From assembly GCA_026398575.1 (NCBI GenBank), contig JAPLSP010000184.1, positions 1 to 44,740 of the forward strand: DNA of 44,740 nt, given 5' to 3'. This DNA comes from Candidatus Sumerlaeota bacterium. Lineage in GTDB: Bacteria; Sumerlaeota; Sumerlaeia; JADFCT01. The notes beneath the pieces were generated by a model. It worked only from the letters and a program-made list of their open reading frames with translations. It ran no database searches and was not told the DNA's origin. Positions 15,554 to 22,919 of the stretch are shown piece after piece (the stretch's first letter is position 1; each line of letters begins with the position of its first letter). A program made the position numbers and the translations under genes.

Positions 15554-17167
15554 TTATTGCTGTGTGAGCAGCGCCAGGGCCAGCGCGTAAATTTTTATAT
15601 TTTCCAGATAACGCGCGATGGCGACGCGCTCGTCGGGTTTGTGGCACATCTCTTCCTCGCCCGCCGACGAATCCACCGGCCCGAAGACGACGGCCAGCGG
15701 AAAGGCCTTGGCGTAAGTGGTTCCTGCCAGCGATGAGAACCTGGCCTCGCGTCCCGATCCGGTTTCATAAGCGCGTTTGAGGGCTGTCAAAAGCCGGCTG
15801 TGGCTCTTGGGCGAAACGAAAAGCGGCTCGAAATATTTTCCAGCGGTCTCGGTCTTGATCGTCAGACCCGGCGCGCTTGCCGCCAGTTCGCGCGCAAGCG
15901 CTTCGAATCGCACGATGATTTCCGCGGCAGTCAAGCCGAGCGGAAAACGCAGATTGAGCGAGGCGCTGGCTTCCCGGGGCTTCAAATCCAAAAGACCCAA
16001 ATTGACGGTGGTGTCCTTGAGATGGTCGTGATGGCAGGCCAGGCCGAATCCGGAAGCATCGAGCAGGCAGGCGCGCTCGCCGAGGAAACGGATGAAAGCC
16101 GCCATCGGCGCCGGCCAGCCTCCCAGCTCATCAAGGAACTGCAAGGCGTCGAGAGCGGCGTTGTGTCCGGCCTGCGGATGCGCTCCATGCGCGGTTCGAC
16201 CATGAAAAACGATGTTGAAGACCGATTGCAAGTGGGACGCCCCTTGTCCGCCGTTCTCGGGTTCCATCTCGAGGGCAGCATCGGGCGACCGTTTCATTAA
16301 TCGAATGGCCGCCTTGTCCAGCTGCTCGAAGGCATCGTCGGCGTTGGCCTCGGTCGCCGCCAACCGCAAGACAGCCTGATCGGGAACCATGTTGACGCGC
16401 TGTCCGCTCGCGAGCGACAGAAGGCGAAGCCCGGCGGAGGATTTGTCGTTCGGCGATGAGGCGGTTAATGATGATGCTGTGGACACAGTGGACGATGTGG
16501 ACGGCGCCGTTGTGTTATCTCGGAGCGCCGCCGAATCATCCCAGGAGGCTTTGAGCTCGATGGTGATCATTCCTTTTTCGCCATTGATGATCGGGAACGA
16601 TCCGTCGGGGACCAGAACGAAGGAAGGAACTTCATCCTTTTCGATCAGCAGGTCCACGTCGCTCCAGTCGCTGGTCTCTTCCTGCGTTCCGATGAGGAGC
16701 CGCACGCCCTTGGCAGGCTCGACGCCAGCCGCTTTCAAACATTCGATGGCCGCCAGCGTGACGGCGATGGCGCCTTTATCGTCCTGTGTTCCGCGCCCCC
16801 AGATCGCTCCGTCGGCGATATCCCCCCCAAACGGCGGATGCGACCAGCCGTCGCCCGGCGGCACAACGTCCACGTGGCCTGCCACGCCAATCGCGCCGGC
16901 GTCCGTGCTGGCGCCTTTGAGCTCGGCCACTGCGGCCTTGCCGCCGTATAGCCGGAAATCCATGCCCAGCCTTTGCGCCTCCTGCTCGATATAGGCGAGG
17001 CAGCGCTTCAGTTCGCGCTGGAAGCGCTCCTGACCTTCCTTGGAGGGATCGCCGCCAACCGTCTCGAACTGGATAAGTCCAACGAGCCACGCGTTGAAAT
17101 GCTCCTTGCGCGCCTCGATATACGCGTCCACGCGCTGGGCCAATTCATTCAGCTGTTTTGGAGTCAT
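15554..17167 (-). CDS. PepV/Sapep-like M20 family dipeptidase
   Basis: 537 residues, cytoplasmic di-zinc peptidase. Metal and catalytic motifs are in order: VAGHVDVVPPGDGW (His ligand and catalytic Asp), WGRGTQDDKGAI (bridging Asp), IGTQEETSDWSD (catalytic and ligand Glu pair) and LVPDGSFPIINGEKG (Asp ligand). A C-terminal His lies in CHKPDERVAIARYL. The spacing and the GDGW block are those of the PepV subgroup. It would cleave dipeptides or small N-terminal residues for amino-acid supply. A Thr/Ser/Ala-rich stretch (NTTAPSTSSTVSTASS) near the middle is unusual and looks like an inserted linker. A single gene, not obviously in an operon. Confidence 0.88.
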   Translation of the reverse strand: MTPKQLNELAQRVDAYIEARKEHFNAWLVGLIQFETVGGDPSKEGQERFQRELKRCLAYIEQEAQRLGMDFRLYGGKAAVAELKGASTDAGAIGVAGHVDVVPPGDGWSHPPFGGDIADGAIWGRGTQDDKGAIAVTLAAIECLKAAGVEPAKGVRLLIGTQEETSDWSDVDLLIEKDEVPSFVLVPDGSFPIINGEKGMITIELKASWDDSAALRDNTTAPSTSSTVSTASSLTASSPNDKSSAGLRLLSLASGQRVNMVPDQAVLRLAATEANADDAFEQLDKAAIRLMKRSPDAALEMEPENGGQGASHLQSVFNIVFHGRTAHGAHPQAGHNAALDALQFLDELGGWPAPMAAFIRFLGERACLLDASGFGLACHHDHLKDTTVNLGLLDLKPREASASLNLRFPLGLTAAEIIVRFEALARELAASAPGLTIKTETAGKYFEPLFVSPKSHSRLLTALKRAYETGSGREARFSSLAGTTYAKAFPLAVVFGPVDSSAGEEEMCHKPDERVAIARYLENIKIYALALALLTQQ

Positions 17168-17197
17168 GTTTGGTCGTTTCGTTTGGGTTCAGTGATT

Positions 17198-17228
17198 GAT
17201 TAGCGTTAGTCAGCGTTTATTAGCGGTT
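17198..17228. repeat. TTAGCG-type tandem array, left arm
   Basis: GATTAGCG, TTAGTCAGCG and TTTATTAGCGG follow one another. The inverted partner is at 17624-17653. The MITE at 17271-17584 lies between the two arms. Confidence 0.75.
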
Positions 17229-17266
17229 GCTTGCGAGTAGTTTCCCTTTGAATTCAGGTAACATAA

Positions 17267-17588
17267 CCATGGGTGCACTTTAGAATTCCATTGCCCTTCG
17301 CCACCACCGGGCCTTGCGCCGGTGGAGCGATGATTTTGCTCTAGCAGCGAACGCTTTTTCATCGCTGCCACCACTGGGCCTTGTGCCAGTGGAGCGATGA
17401 TTGTCCGCCAAAATTGCTCGCTCCCGACGCTAAATCATCGCTCCACCGGCACAAGGCCCGGCGGTGGCGGAGGGTAAAATGGACATACCTTTCTAGAGCA
17501 AAATCACCGCTCCACCGGCACAAGGCCCGGTGGTGGCGTGCCGACAATCAGTGGAAAATTTAGCCGGAATTCTGGATTGCACCCCCAT
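17267..17588. mobile_element. MITE-like element (314 bp) with terminal inverted repeats and CCAT duplication
   Basis: The left end at 17271 reads GGGTGCACTTTAGAATTCC. The right end, read inward from 17584 on the other strand, is GGGTGCAATCCAGAATTCC; 15 of 19 bases agree. Both ends are flanked by CCAT (17267-17270 and 17585-17588), a plausible 4-bp target duplication. No transposase frame is present. Inside are four copies of a roughly 36-bp motif, two forward (17301-17343, 17368-17402) and two inverted (17432-17467, 17494-17537). Each copy contains a small GC-rich hairpin around CCACCGG...CCGGTGG. It sits in the 569-bp gap between the dipeptidase gene and def. Confidence 0.7.
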
Positions 17589-17623
17589 CACCATCATCTG
17601 GATTCTTTTCGGCGGCAATAAGA

Positions 17624-17653
17624 AACCGCTAATATGCGCTAATGAACGCTAAT
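17624..17653. repeat. TTAGCG-type tandem array, right arm (inverted)
   Basis: AACCGCTAAT, ATGCGCTAAT and GAACGCTAAT follow one another. The arm is the inverse complement of 17198-17228, so the MITE appears to have landed within an older palindromic array pair. Confidence 0.75.
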
Positions 17654-17736
17654 GCATTTCAAAGCGAATCCCTTTGCGTCCGTTGCTTTCATTGTTTCAG
17701 GCCGCTTTCCCTGGATTGACAGCGGCGCCGCCAGCC

Positions 17737-18318
17737 TTATTTCTTTGCCGCCTGAGCCGCGCCCTGTTTGCGGAGGCGCGCGAGCTTGGGGTTGAGAGTC
17801 AGCCGCTTGAGGCGATTCATCCGGTCAATGAAAAGCACGCCATCGAGATGGTCAATCTCATGCTGAAGCACGCGCGCCATCAGCCCCGTGGCGTCGAATT
17901 CCACCAGTTTGAAGTCCTCGTTTCGCCCCCGGAAACGCACTTTGGCAGGGCGATAGACGTCGCCGCGGATATCGGGCAGACTCAGGCAGCCCTCATCGCT
18001 CACTTCATCCTCGGCGCTCTCCGACACGATTTCCGGGTTATAGAAGATTTGCAGGCGCCGATGCTTGAATTCGAGCTGATCGGCTTTTTTCTCCGGCGAC
18101 AGATCGGCATCCTCATCTTTCACCTGCTCCACGTCCACGACGATCAGGCGCGTCGTCTGCCCGACCTGCGGCGCAGCCAGGCCGATGCCGTGCGTGGCGT
18201 ACATTGTCTCGCCCATATCGGCGGCGATGGCTTTGAGCTTGGGCGTCAATTCGGTGACCGGCAGCGATTTTTCTCTCAAGAGCGGATTGCCATATATGAT
18301 AATTTCGCGTAATGCCAT
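17737..18318 (-). CDS. def: Peptide deformylase
   Basis: 193 residues; removes the N-formyl group from new proteins. All three motifs are present: GIGLAAPQVG at 44-53, EGCLS at 109-113 with the Cys ligand, and QHEIDH at 152-157 with two His ligands and the catalytic Glu. A charged stretch at about 68-88 (DEDADLSPEKKADQ) is longer than in the standard enzyme. The start ATG immediately follows the TAA of the S55 peptidase gene, so translation is coupled. A Lys/Ala-rich tail ends the protein. Confidence 0.97.
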   Translation of the reverse strand: MALREIIIYGNPLLREKSLPVTELTPKLKAIAADMGETMYATHGIGLAAPQVGQTTRLIVVDVEQVKDEDADLSPEKKADQLEFKHRRLQIFYNPEIVSESAEDEVSDEGCLSLPDIRGDVYRPAKVRFRGRNEDFKLVEFDATGLMARVLQHEIDHLDGVLFIDRMNRLKRLTLNPKLARLRKQGAAQAAKK

Positions 18319-20235
18319 TTATCGTTTCCCATATTTGTTGATCGTAATGCTTTCCCGGACCATCCCGGAAATCTCAAAAGGCCATTCGCGCCGCGATTCA
18401 GCCAGAATCGTCGTCCGCATGGGCGAAATGAATTCCTTCGGGCCCGTGTTCAAGACGGTCATCATGCTCGGCGGCAGCGAAGGCAGTTCATCCCCGCGAA
18501 TCGTCAGCCCCTGGGCGCGCGGCTGTTCCAGAACCAGATACGTCTGGTTTCCGGGATAATGAATTTTCATCAAGTCCAGCATTTGCTCGAAGGTTTGCGG
18601 CTGCGTTCTCCCGGGCGAGCGGCTGGCTTCCAGGCTCATGCGCCCGCGGGCGTCATAGAGGCTGATCGGATAAGAGCCGTCCTCGAGATCTTCGGGCAGT
18701 TGGATTTCCAGATCGAAGGACTCCTCCTCTGCGCGCCACGACCGCAGGATGACGCGCGCCTGCGCCTTGTCGCCGGGCTTGTAAACGGGTTGCAGCGGAC
18801 GCAGCGAAAGCGCCTGCGCCTCCCGGAGGCGGTCGGTCACCCGCGCCGTCATTTCGATGCGGCTGAACGCGACTTCCTTGAAGGGATTAATAAGAAGAGT
18901 TCTGCAATCCATCATGACCGGGATGGCGACGCTTCCTCCGATGCCCAGGCCGCTGACGAAATTATGTTTGGCCAGAACGGCGCCGTCCGAGAGAACAATG
19001 CTATAGCGTACGTCCACCGACTGCTCGCCGTCAGCCTTGCTCAGGGCGGTGATGGATTCGCCCAGCGCGGTGGCCGCCGCCATTGGAAGGAATTGCTTGT
19101 CCTGTACCGCTTCAAAATGAAAATCCCGTTGCGTTTTCCGGTCCGGCGCTTCGATATGGACGGTCAGCGGGATCATTCTCGGCATCAACCCGACCACGCC
19201 GCCCACCGCCAGCAGCCGGTCCTGCCGCAACGTCCCGATGATATTGAGCGCGGATGCGAGTTTGAAGGGGCGAATGATGCTCGGCATGATCGCATGGATG
19301 CGGCCGGCGGCCATGGGCAGGTCAACATTTCCCTGGAAGAACATCGGATGGCCGAAGGCGACCAGTTTATCGCCTTTGCGATAGGTCACGGTTCCCGCGG
19401 CGCTCATATTCATATCGCCCCGCAAAATCGGGATCGCCAGCGCATAGCCGCTGCCGATTTCGTCAAGACCGATCTTATCATCTTCTCCTGTGGCGCCGCC
19501 CGAACCGCCTGCCTGGATCACCTGAAAGCCATAAGGGGCGAAGGTCTCGCGCGCCAGCTTCATCGCCCACGGCGAGCAGGCCGAAATCAGCAGCGGCGTG
19601 GCCAGCGGTTCGAGCGTGATGCCCTGCGCCGCGCTGGCCGCGTCGGGGAAGAGCTCGGACGGCGCATTCGAGGCGTCAAGACGCACGGGCGGCAGCGCGA
19701 GGGGATTCAAGCCCGAATCCGAACCGGGTTGTGCGAATCCAGGCGCGGAATACGGCTTCGGATGCGGCGCGGCGTTGACTTGGTCATAGACCTCCATCAT
19801 GTACTGGATCGGGGCAATTCCGCCGATGGCCTGCCGCAGCGAGGTCCATCCATAGCCCAGCGCGCCGACCAGCTTGTCATTGATGAAGACGGGGCTTCCG
19901 CTCATGCCGGCCACCACGCCGATCTGATCGAGCCGGGGATGCGAGCATTTGCAGATAATCATGTCATAGCGCGGCCCGAGCGAGCCTTTGATGATGCCCA
20001 GAATTTCCACGTCGAATCTTTCGGGCTTCGTCCCGGAAAAGACGCTGAGGCCGTAACCTTTGAGCCCGGGTTTGATTTCATTGAGCGGAAAAAACTCATC
20101 GCCGGGCGCGGCCTTGCCTGCAGGCGCGGAGGCGCGGTCTTGAGCCGGGCAGACGGATATGGATCCGCTCGCTATTGTTCCCATCCATATCAGGATAAGC
20201 GCTGACAACAATCGAAGATTCATAAACATCGCCAT
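18319..20235 (-). CDS. Exported SpoIVB-type S55 peptidase domain protein
   Basis: About 638 residues from the ATG at 20235, chosen because a signal peptide (NLRLLSALILIWMGTIASG) follows at once and AAAGGG lies upstream. An S55 core is clear: GLKGYGLSVFSGTKPERFDV, CSHPRLDQIGVVAGMSGSPVF with the nucleophile Ser, and ALGYGWTSLRQAIGGIAPI. The C-terminal part (residues about 380 onward) is a beta-rich region without a family I can name. In Bacillus SpoIVB cuts SpoIVFA to activate a sigma factor; here no sporulation genes are seen, so it probably works in envelope processing or signalling in the periplasm. Coupled by TAAATG to def, which is an odd partner. Confidence 0.85.
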   Translation of the reverse strand: MAMFMNLRLLSALILIWMGTIASGSISVCPAQDRASAPAGKAAPGDEFFPLNEIKPGLKGYGLSVFSGTKPERFDVEILGIIKGSLGPRYDMIICKCSHPRLDQIGVVAGMSGSPVFINDKLVGALGYGWTSLRQAIGGIAPIQYMMEVYDQVNAAPHPKPYSAPGFAQPGSDSGLNPLALPPVRLDASNAPSELFPDAASAAQGITLEPLATPLLISACSPWAMKLARETFAPYGFQVIQAGGSGGATGEDDKIGLDEIGSGYALAIPILRGDMNMSAAGTVTYRKGDKLVAFGHPMFFQGNVDLPMAAGRIHAIMPSIIRPFKLASALNIIGTLRQDRLLAVGGVVGLMPRMIPLTVHIEAPDRKTQRDFHFEAVQDKQFLPMAAATALGESITALSKADGEQSVDVRYSIVLSDGAVLAKHNFVSGLGIGGSVAIPVMMDCRTLLINPFKEVAFSRIEMTARVTDRLREAQALSLRPLQPVYKPGDKAQARVILRSWRAEEESFDLEIQLPEDLEDGSYPISLYDARGRMSLEASRSPGRTQPQTFEQMLDLMKIHYPGNQTYLVLEQPRAQGLTIRGDELPSLPPSMMTVLNTGPKEFISPMRTTILAESRREWPFEISGMVRESITINKYGKR

Positions 20236-20392
20236 AAGAAAAAATGGCCCTTTCTTTTTGCCTTGAACGCATGGCACGGGCATTATGCCGCTTGCCGTTG
20301 ACGGCGCAAGGAATTAAGGCGGCGCAGGCTGTCCAGAGGACGCAACTCAGGAGGCATAGGCGCAAACCGGAAAGAATTATGACTAGTTCAGC

Positions 20393-20456
20393 CTGAAACT
20401 GGTAAGAAAGATTACCGGTTCGGGCTGAAACTGGTAAGAAAAATTACCGGTTTATC
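20393..20456. repeat. Two tandem 32-bp units with internal dyad
   Basis: CTGAAACTGGTAAGAAAG begins at 20393 and CTGAAACTGGTAAGAAAA at 20425, each followed by ATTACCGGTT. Inside each unit AACTGGTAA and TTACCGGTT form an imperfect inverted repeat. The pair lies between the end of nadC and the start of the S55 peptidase gene. It could be a tandem operator or simply another palindromic repeat. Confidence 0.75.
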
Positions 20457-20480
20457 CTGGGAGAGAAATCTATCTGTAGA

Positions 20481-21365
20481 TTATCTTAAATATGCGAGCG
20501 AGATATCCAGCGCCGGCGCAGAATGCGTCAAGGCGCCGACGGAGATGCGGTCAACTCCGAGCCGCGCCAGGATGCGCGCGCGCGCAACCGTCACGCCGCC
20601 GGAGACTTCGACCGGAACCTGTTCCGCGATCAAGGCGACCGCGCAGCGGATTTGAGCGTCGCTCATGTTGTCGAGCATGATGTAGTCCGCGCCGGCTGAA
20701 AGCGCCTGGCGAACCTCATCGAGCGTGCGCGTCTCGGCCATGATCTTCAGCCGCGGGCGCGCGCCCCGGCTTTGCGCGCGCCATTCGCGCGCACGCCTCA
20801 CCGCCTCGCCCACCGAACCGCAGGCGTCCACGTGGTTGTTCTTGATGAGGATCATGTCATCGAGACAATAGCGATGATTGCGCCCGCCGCCGCAGCGCAC
20901 GGCATAGCGGTCGAGATCGCGCCAGAGCGGATTGGTTTTGCGCGTATCGTATATTCCCGCGCGCGTTCCTTTGGCTGCATCGGCGTAGCGCGCCGTCAGC
21001 GTGGCAACGCCCGACATTCTCTGAACGAAATTCAGCGCGACGCGTTCGGCCGTCAGGATGCCACGCATGGAACCGGCAACTTCCAAGACCGAATCTCCAG
21101 GCTCAACGCGCGCGCCGTCTTGCTTCAGCAATCGAACGCGCATGCCGGCAGACGCCATCCGGAAAATCGCGCGCGCCACGGGCAGCCCGCAGATAACTCC
21201 CGAAGCCTTGACGCGCATCACGGCCTGTCCGCGCGTCCTGGTGGAGATCGTCGCCTGCGAAGTTACATCGCCGCCGCGCACGTCTTCTTCAAGCGCCGCC
21301 CGCAGCCGCGCCATGAGTTCGCGCGAAAGAATCAGCGACGGATTTTTTACAATTTTTGAACGCAT
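20481..21365 (-). CDS. nadC: Nicotinate-nucleotide pyrophosphorylase (carboxylating)
   Basis: 294 residues; converts quinolinate and PRPP to nicotinate mononucleotide in NAD synthesis. Family signs are EEDVRGGDVTSQATI near the N-terminus, the Arg-rich AERVALNFVQRMSGVAT, YDTRKTNPLWRDLDRYAVRCGGGRNHR (the usual form is TRKTxPGLR), DDMILIKNNH with the binding Lys, and EVSGGV plus DRISVGALTHSAPALDIS at the end. In the TRKT motif the sequence PLWRDLD replaces the common PGLRxLE; a modest variation. AAGGA stands 10 bases before the ATG. No nadA or nadB is in the window. Confidence 0.96.
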   Translation of the reverse strand: MRSKIVKNPSLILSRELMARLRAALEEDVRGGDVTSQATISTRTRGQAVMRVKASGVICGLPVARAIFRMASAGMRVRLLKQDGARVEPGDSVLEVAGSMRGILTAERVALNFVQRMSGVATLTARYADAAKGTRAGIYDTRKTNPLWRDLDRYAVRCGGGRNHRYCLDDMILIKNNHVDACGSVGEAVRRAREWRAQSRGARPRLKIMAETRTLDEVRQALSAGADYIMLDNMSDAQIRCAVALIAEQVPVEVSGGVTVARARILARLGVDRISVGALTHSAPALDISLAYLR

Positions 21366-21847
21366 ATTGAATCAATCCTTCAAGATAATAATAGCGAGTC
21401 CGAGCTTTGCCCCTGCTGCTACGCCGCAAGTTCTGCGGTCAGACGTCAGGCAGCCGGTGAATGAAGGGCGCAATGGTCCTTGCGAATGAAAAGCGATGGC
21501 ATAAATGCGCAACGAGCCATAACATTTTCGGCGGGGCCAAGTCGAGCGATTATCCGCTCCAGATGGCGCATGATGTCTTCTGCTCCCGCCGGATGCCTTG
21601 GACGCTGCGAACGCATGCTCAAAAGGGCGCATTTCAGCCGAGCTACTTTGGCGTCCAGGAAAAGGTCTGACAAAATAATGTGCGACAAAATAATGGCACA
21701 AAGTCATTCCTGGCTGATTCGACGGCAACGTGATTTCATTGTTTTGTCAGACATTGCTTTGTCAGAGAGGGCATCGCATCCTTCCGGTAGCTGCCTTGGT
21801 ATGCGCCCTGCCCAAAATGGCCTTGCGAAAATCGCCAGCTGGGGGAT
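21366..21847. other. Intergenic region with an inverted 15-bp array
   Basis: 482 bp between nadC and the MNT gene. Short reading frames on both strands overlap one another and show no family resemblance. The only structure seen is the inverted TCTGACAAAATAATG-type array at 21665-21768. Confidence 0.5.
21665..21768. repeat. Inverted pair of 15-bp tandem units (TCTGACAAAATAATG)
   Basis: The left arm (21665-21695) has TCTGACAAAATAATG followed by TGCGACAAAATAATG. The right arm (21735-21768), read on the other strand, has TCTGACAAAGCAATG followed by TCTGACAAAACAATG. About 40 bases separate the arms. Four related units, two per arm, match the architecture of the other arrays in this window. Confidence 0.85.
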
Positions 21848-22180
21848 ATGTTCCCAATCATGCTTACATCGGCTGACAAAGCCCTTCTTGATAAGTTGGC
21901 TCAAAGGCTGCGGGAGGAATATCCCGAAGCGCGGATCTGGGCTTTTGGCTCTCGCGCGCGCGGCGATGCGAACGAGGATTCGGATTTCGACGTCTGTGTG
22001 GCGCTGCCGCAAGTGGATGAATCCATCCGCAAGCAAATCCGATATATCACATGGGAGATAGGTTTCGATCATGACGAGCTCTTCAATACAATGATCTTTT
22101 CCTTCGATGAAATGGAACGCGGTCCGATGTCGAAAAGCTCAATTGTGGTTAATATCATGCGTGATAGAATTGCGGCTTGA
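21848..22180 (+). CDS. MNT-type nucleotidyltransferase antitoxin
   Basis: 110 residues. The minimal nucleotidyltransferase motif is complete: G34-S35 in FGSRARGDANEDSDFDVCV with D46-x-D48. The family (MntA-like) often pairs with a HEPN protein and blocks it, in studied cases by adding AMP groups to it. It is followed after 3 bp by the HEPN gene in the same direction. The frame also reads from an internal ATG (residue 5). Confidence 0.88.
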   Translation: MFPIMLTSADKALLDKLAQRLREEYPEARIWAFGSRARGDANEDSDFDVCVALPQVDESIRKQIRYITWEIGFDHDELFNTMIFSFDEMERGPMSKSSIVVNIMRDRIAA

Positions 22181-22183
22181 AAA

Positions 22184-22588
22184 ATGATTGATCCTGATAT
22201 TCGCGTGCTGGTAAACTGCCGGCTTGAGCAGGCCGCCGAGTCTCTTCGGATCGCGGAATTGTCCTTATCCGCTAACGCGCCACGCGATACTATCAATCGA
22301 GCATACTATGCGATGTTTTACAGCGTGCTGGCTCTGCTTGCAATGAAGTCAGAAGAGACATCCAAGCATAAAGGCGCCTTATCGCTTTTCGATATGAAAT
22401 TCATAAAGCCAGGAATCTTCCCCAAAGAATTCTCAACATGGCTCCATGATGCTTTCGAATTACGCCTGGATAGCGATTATGCGCCGCTGCGGCATCCATC
22501 CATGGAAGAAGCCGGCGAAACACTCACAAACGCCCGCGCGTTTATGAGCGGCATAAAAACTCACCTCGACTCGCTTCTGTCTCAATAA
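22184..22588 (+). CDS. HEPN domain protein (UPF0332-like) paired with MNT
   Basis: 134 residues, all alpha-helical. The block INRAYYAMFYSVLALLAMK at about residues 37-55 is the signature of the UPF0332-type HEPN group. HEPN toxins normally carry R-x4-6-H as RNase active site; the matching region here reads R94-LDSDYAPLR-H104, with the His too far away. It may therefore not be an RNase, or may use another residue. Pairing with the MNT gene supports a toxin-antitoxin or nucleotide-transfer complex. Confidence 0.85.
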   Translation: MIDPDIRVLVNCRLEQAAESLRIAELSLSANAPRDTINRAYYAMFYSVLALLAMKSEETSKHKGALSLFDMKFIKPGIFPKEFSTWLHDAFELRLDSDYAPLRHPSMEEAGETLTNARAFMSGIKTHLDSLLSQ

Positions 22589-22652
22589 CCGCCAAACAGA
22601 ATTCCATAAGGCGGCAATCGCAGTCACCCAATTTTAGCATCTGCACGGACAG

Positions 22653-22707
22653 GCAGAATGATTGAGGGCAGAATGATAAATCATCATTCTGCCCTCAATC
22701 ATTCTGC
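22653..22707. repeat. Perfect 25-bp palindrome built of GCAGAATGAT units
   Basis: The left arm reads GCAGAATGATTGAGG then GCAGAATGAT. A 5-base loop follows, then the exact inverse complement. The 25-bp stem without mismatch suggests recent origin or strong maintenance. It lies downstream of the HEPN gene, so it may terminate that operon. No poly-T tract follows directly. Confidence 0.93.
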
Positions 22708-22900
22708 AAAATTGTGCGCCAGCGAGACGAACAAAGCTTCGTATGATGCAGTTTGAGACGGTGCTTCATGGCCGTTGGCTTCCTTTAGCCCTGTATATCA
22801 AACGAATCTGAAGATAGATTATCTTAGAGGCGCCGGGAGATAAAGAGATTTCATGCAACCATGGCTGGCTTTTGGACCACTATGATGATATAGCAACCAA

Positions 22901-22919
22901 AAGGAGATGCGAAACAATG
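22901..22919 (+). promoter_or_regulatory. Ribosome binding site fixing the ECF start
   Basis: AAGGAG at 22901-22906 stands 10 bases before the ATG at 22917. This favours that codon over the upstream in-frame TTG at 22872. Confidence 0.7.

Noticed and set aside
17301..17537. CRISPR-like spaced repeats
   Set aside because: Four copies lie in opposite orientations and inside terminal inverted repeats, which fits a MITE.
18559..20205. Plus-strand frame of 548 residues opposite the S55 peptidase
   Set aside because: The minus frame has the S55 motif and a signal peptide; the plus frame is Arg/His-rich shadow.
21372..21728. Minus-strand frame of 118 residues between nadC and the MNT gene
   Set aside because: It has no recognisable motif, crosses the inverted 15-mer array and overlaps other equally weak frames.
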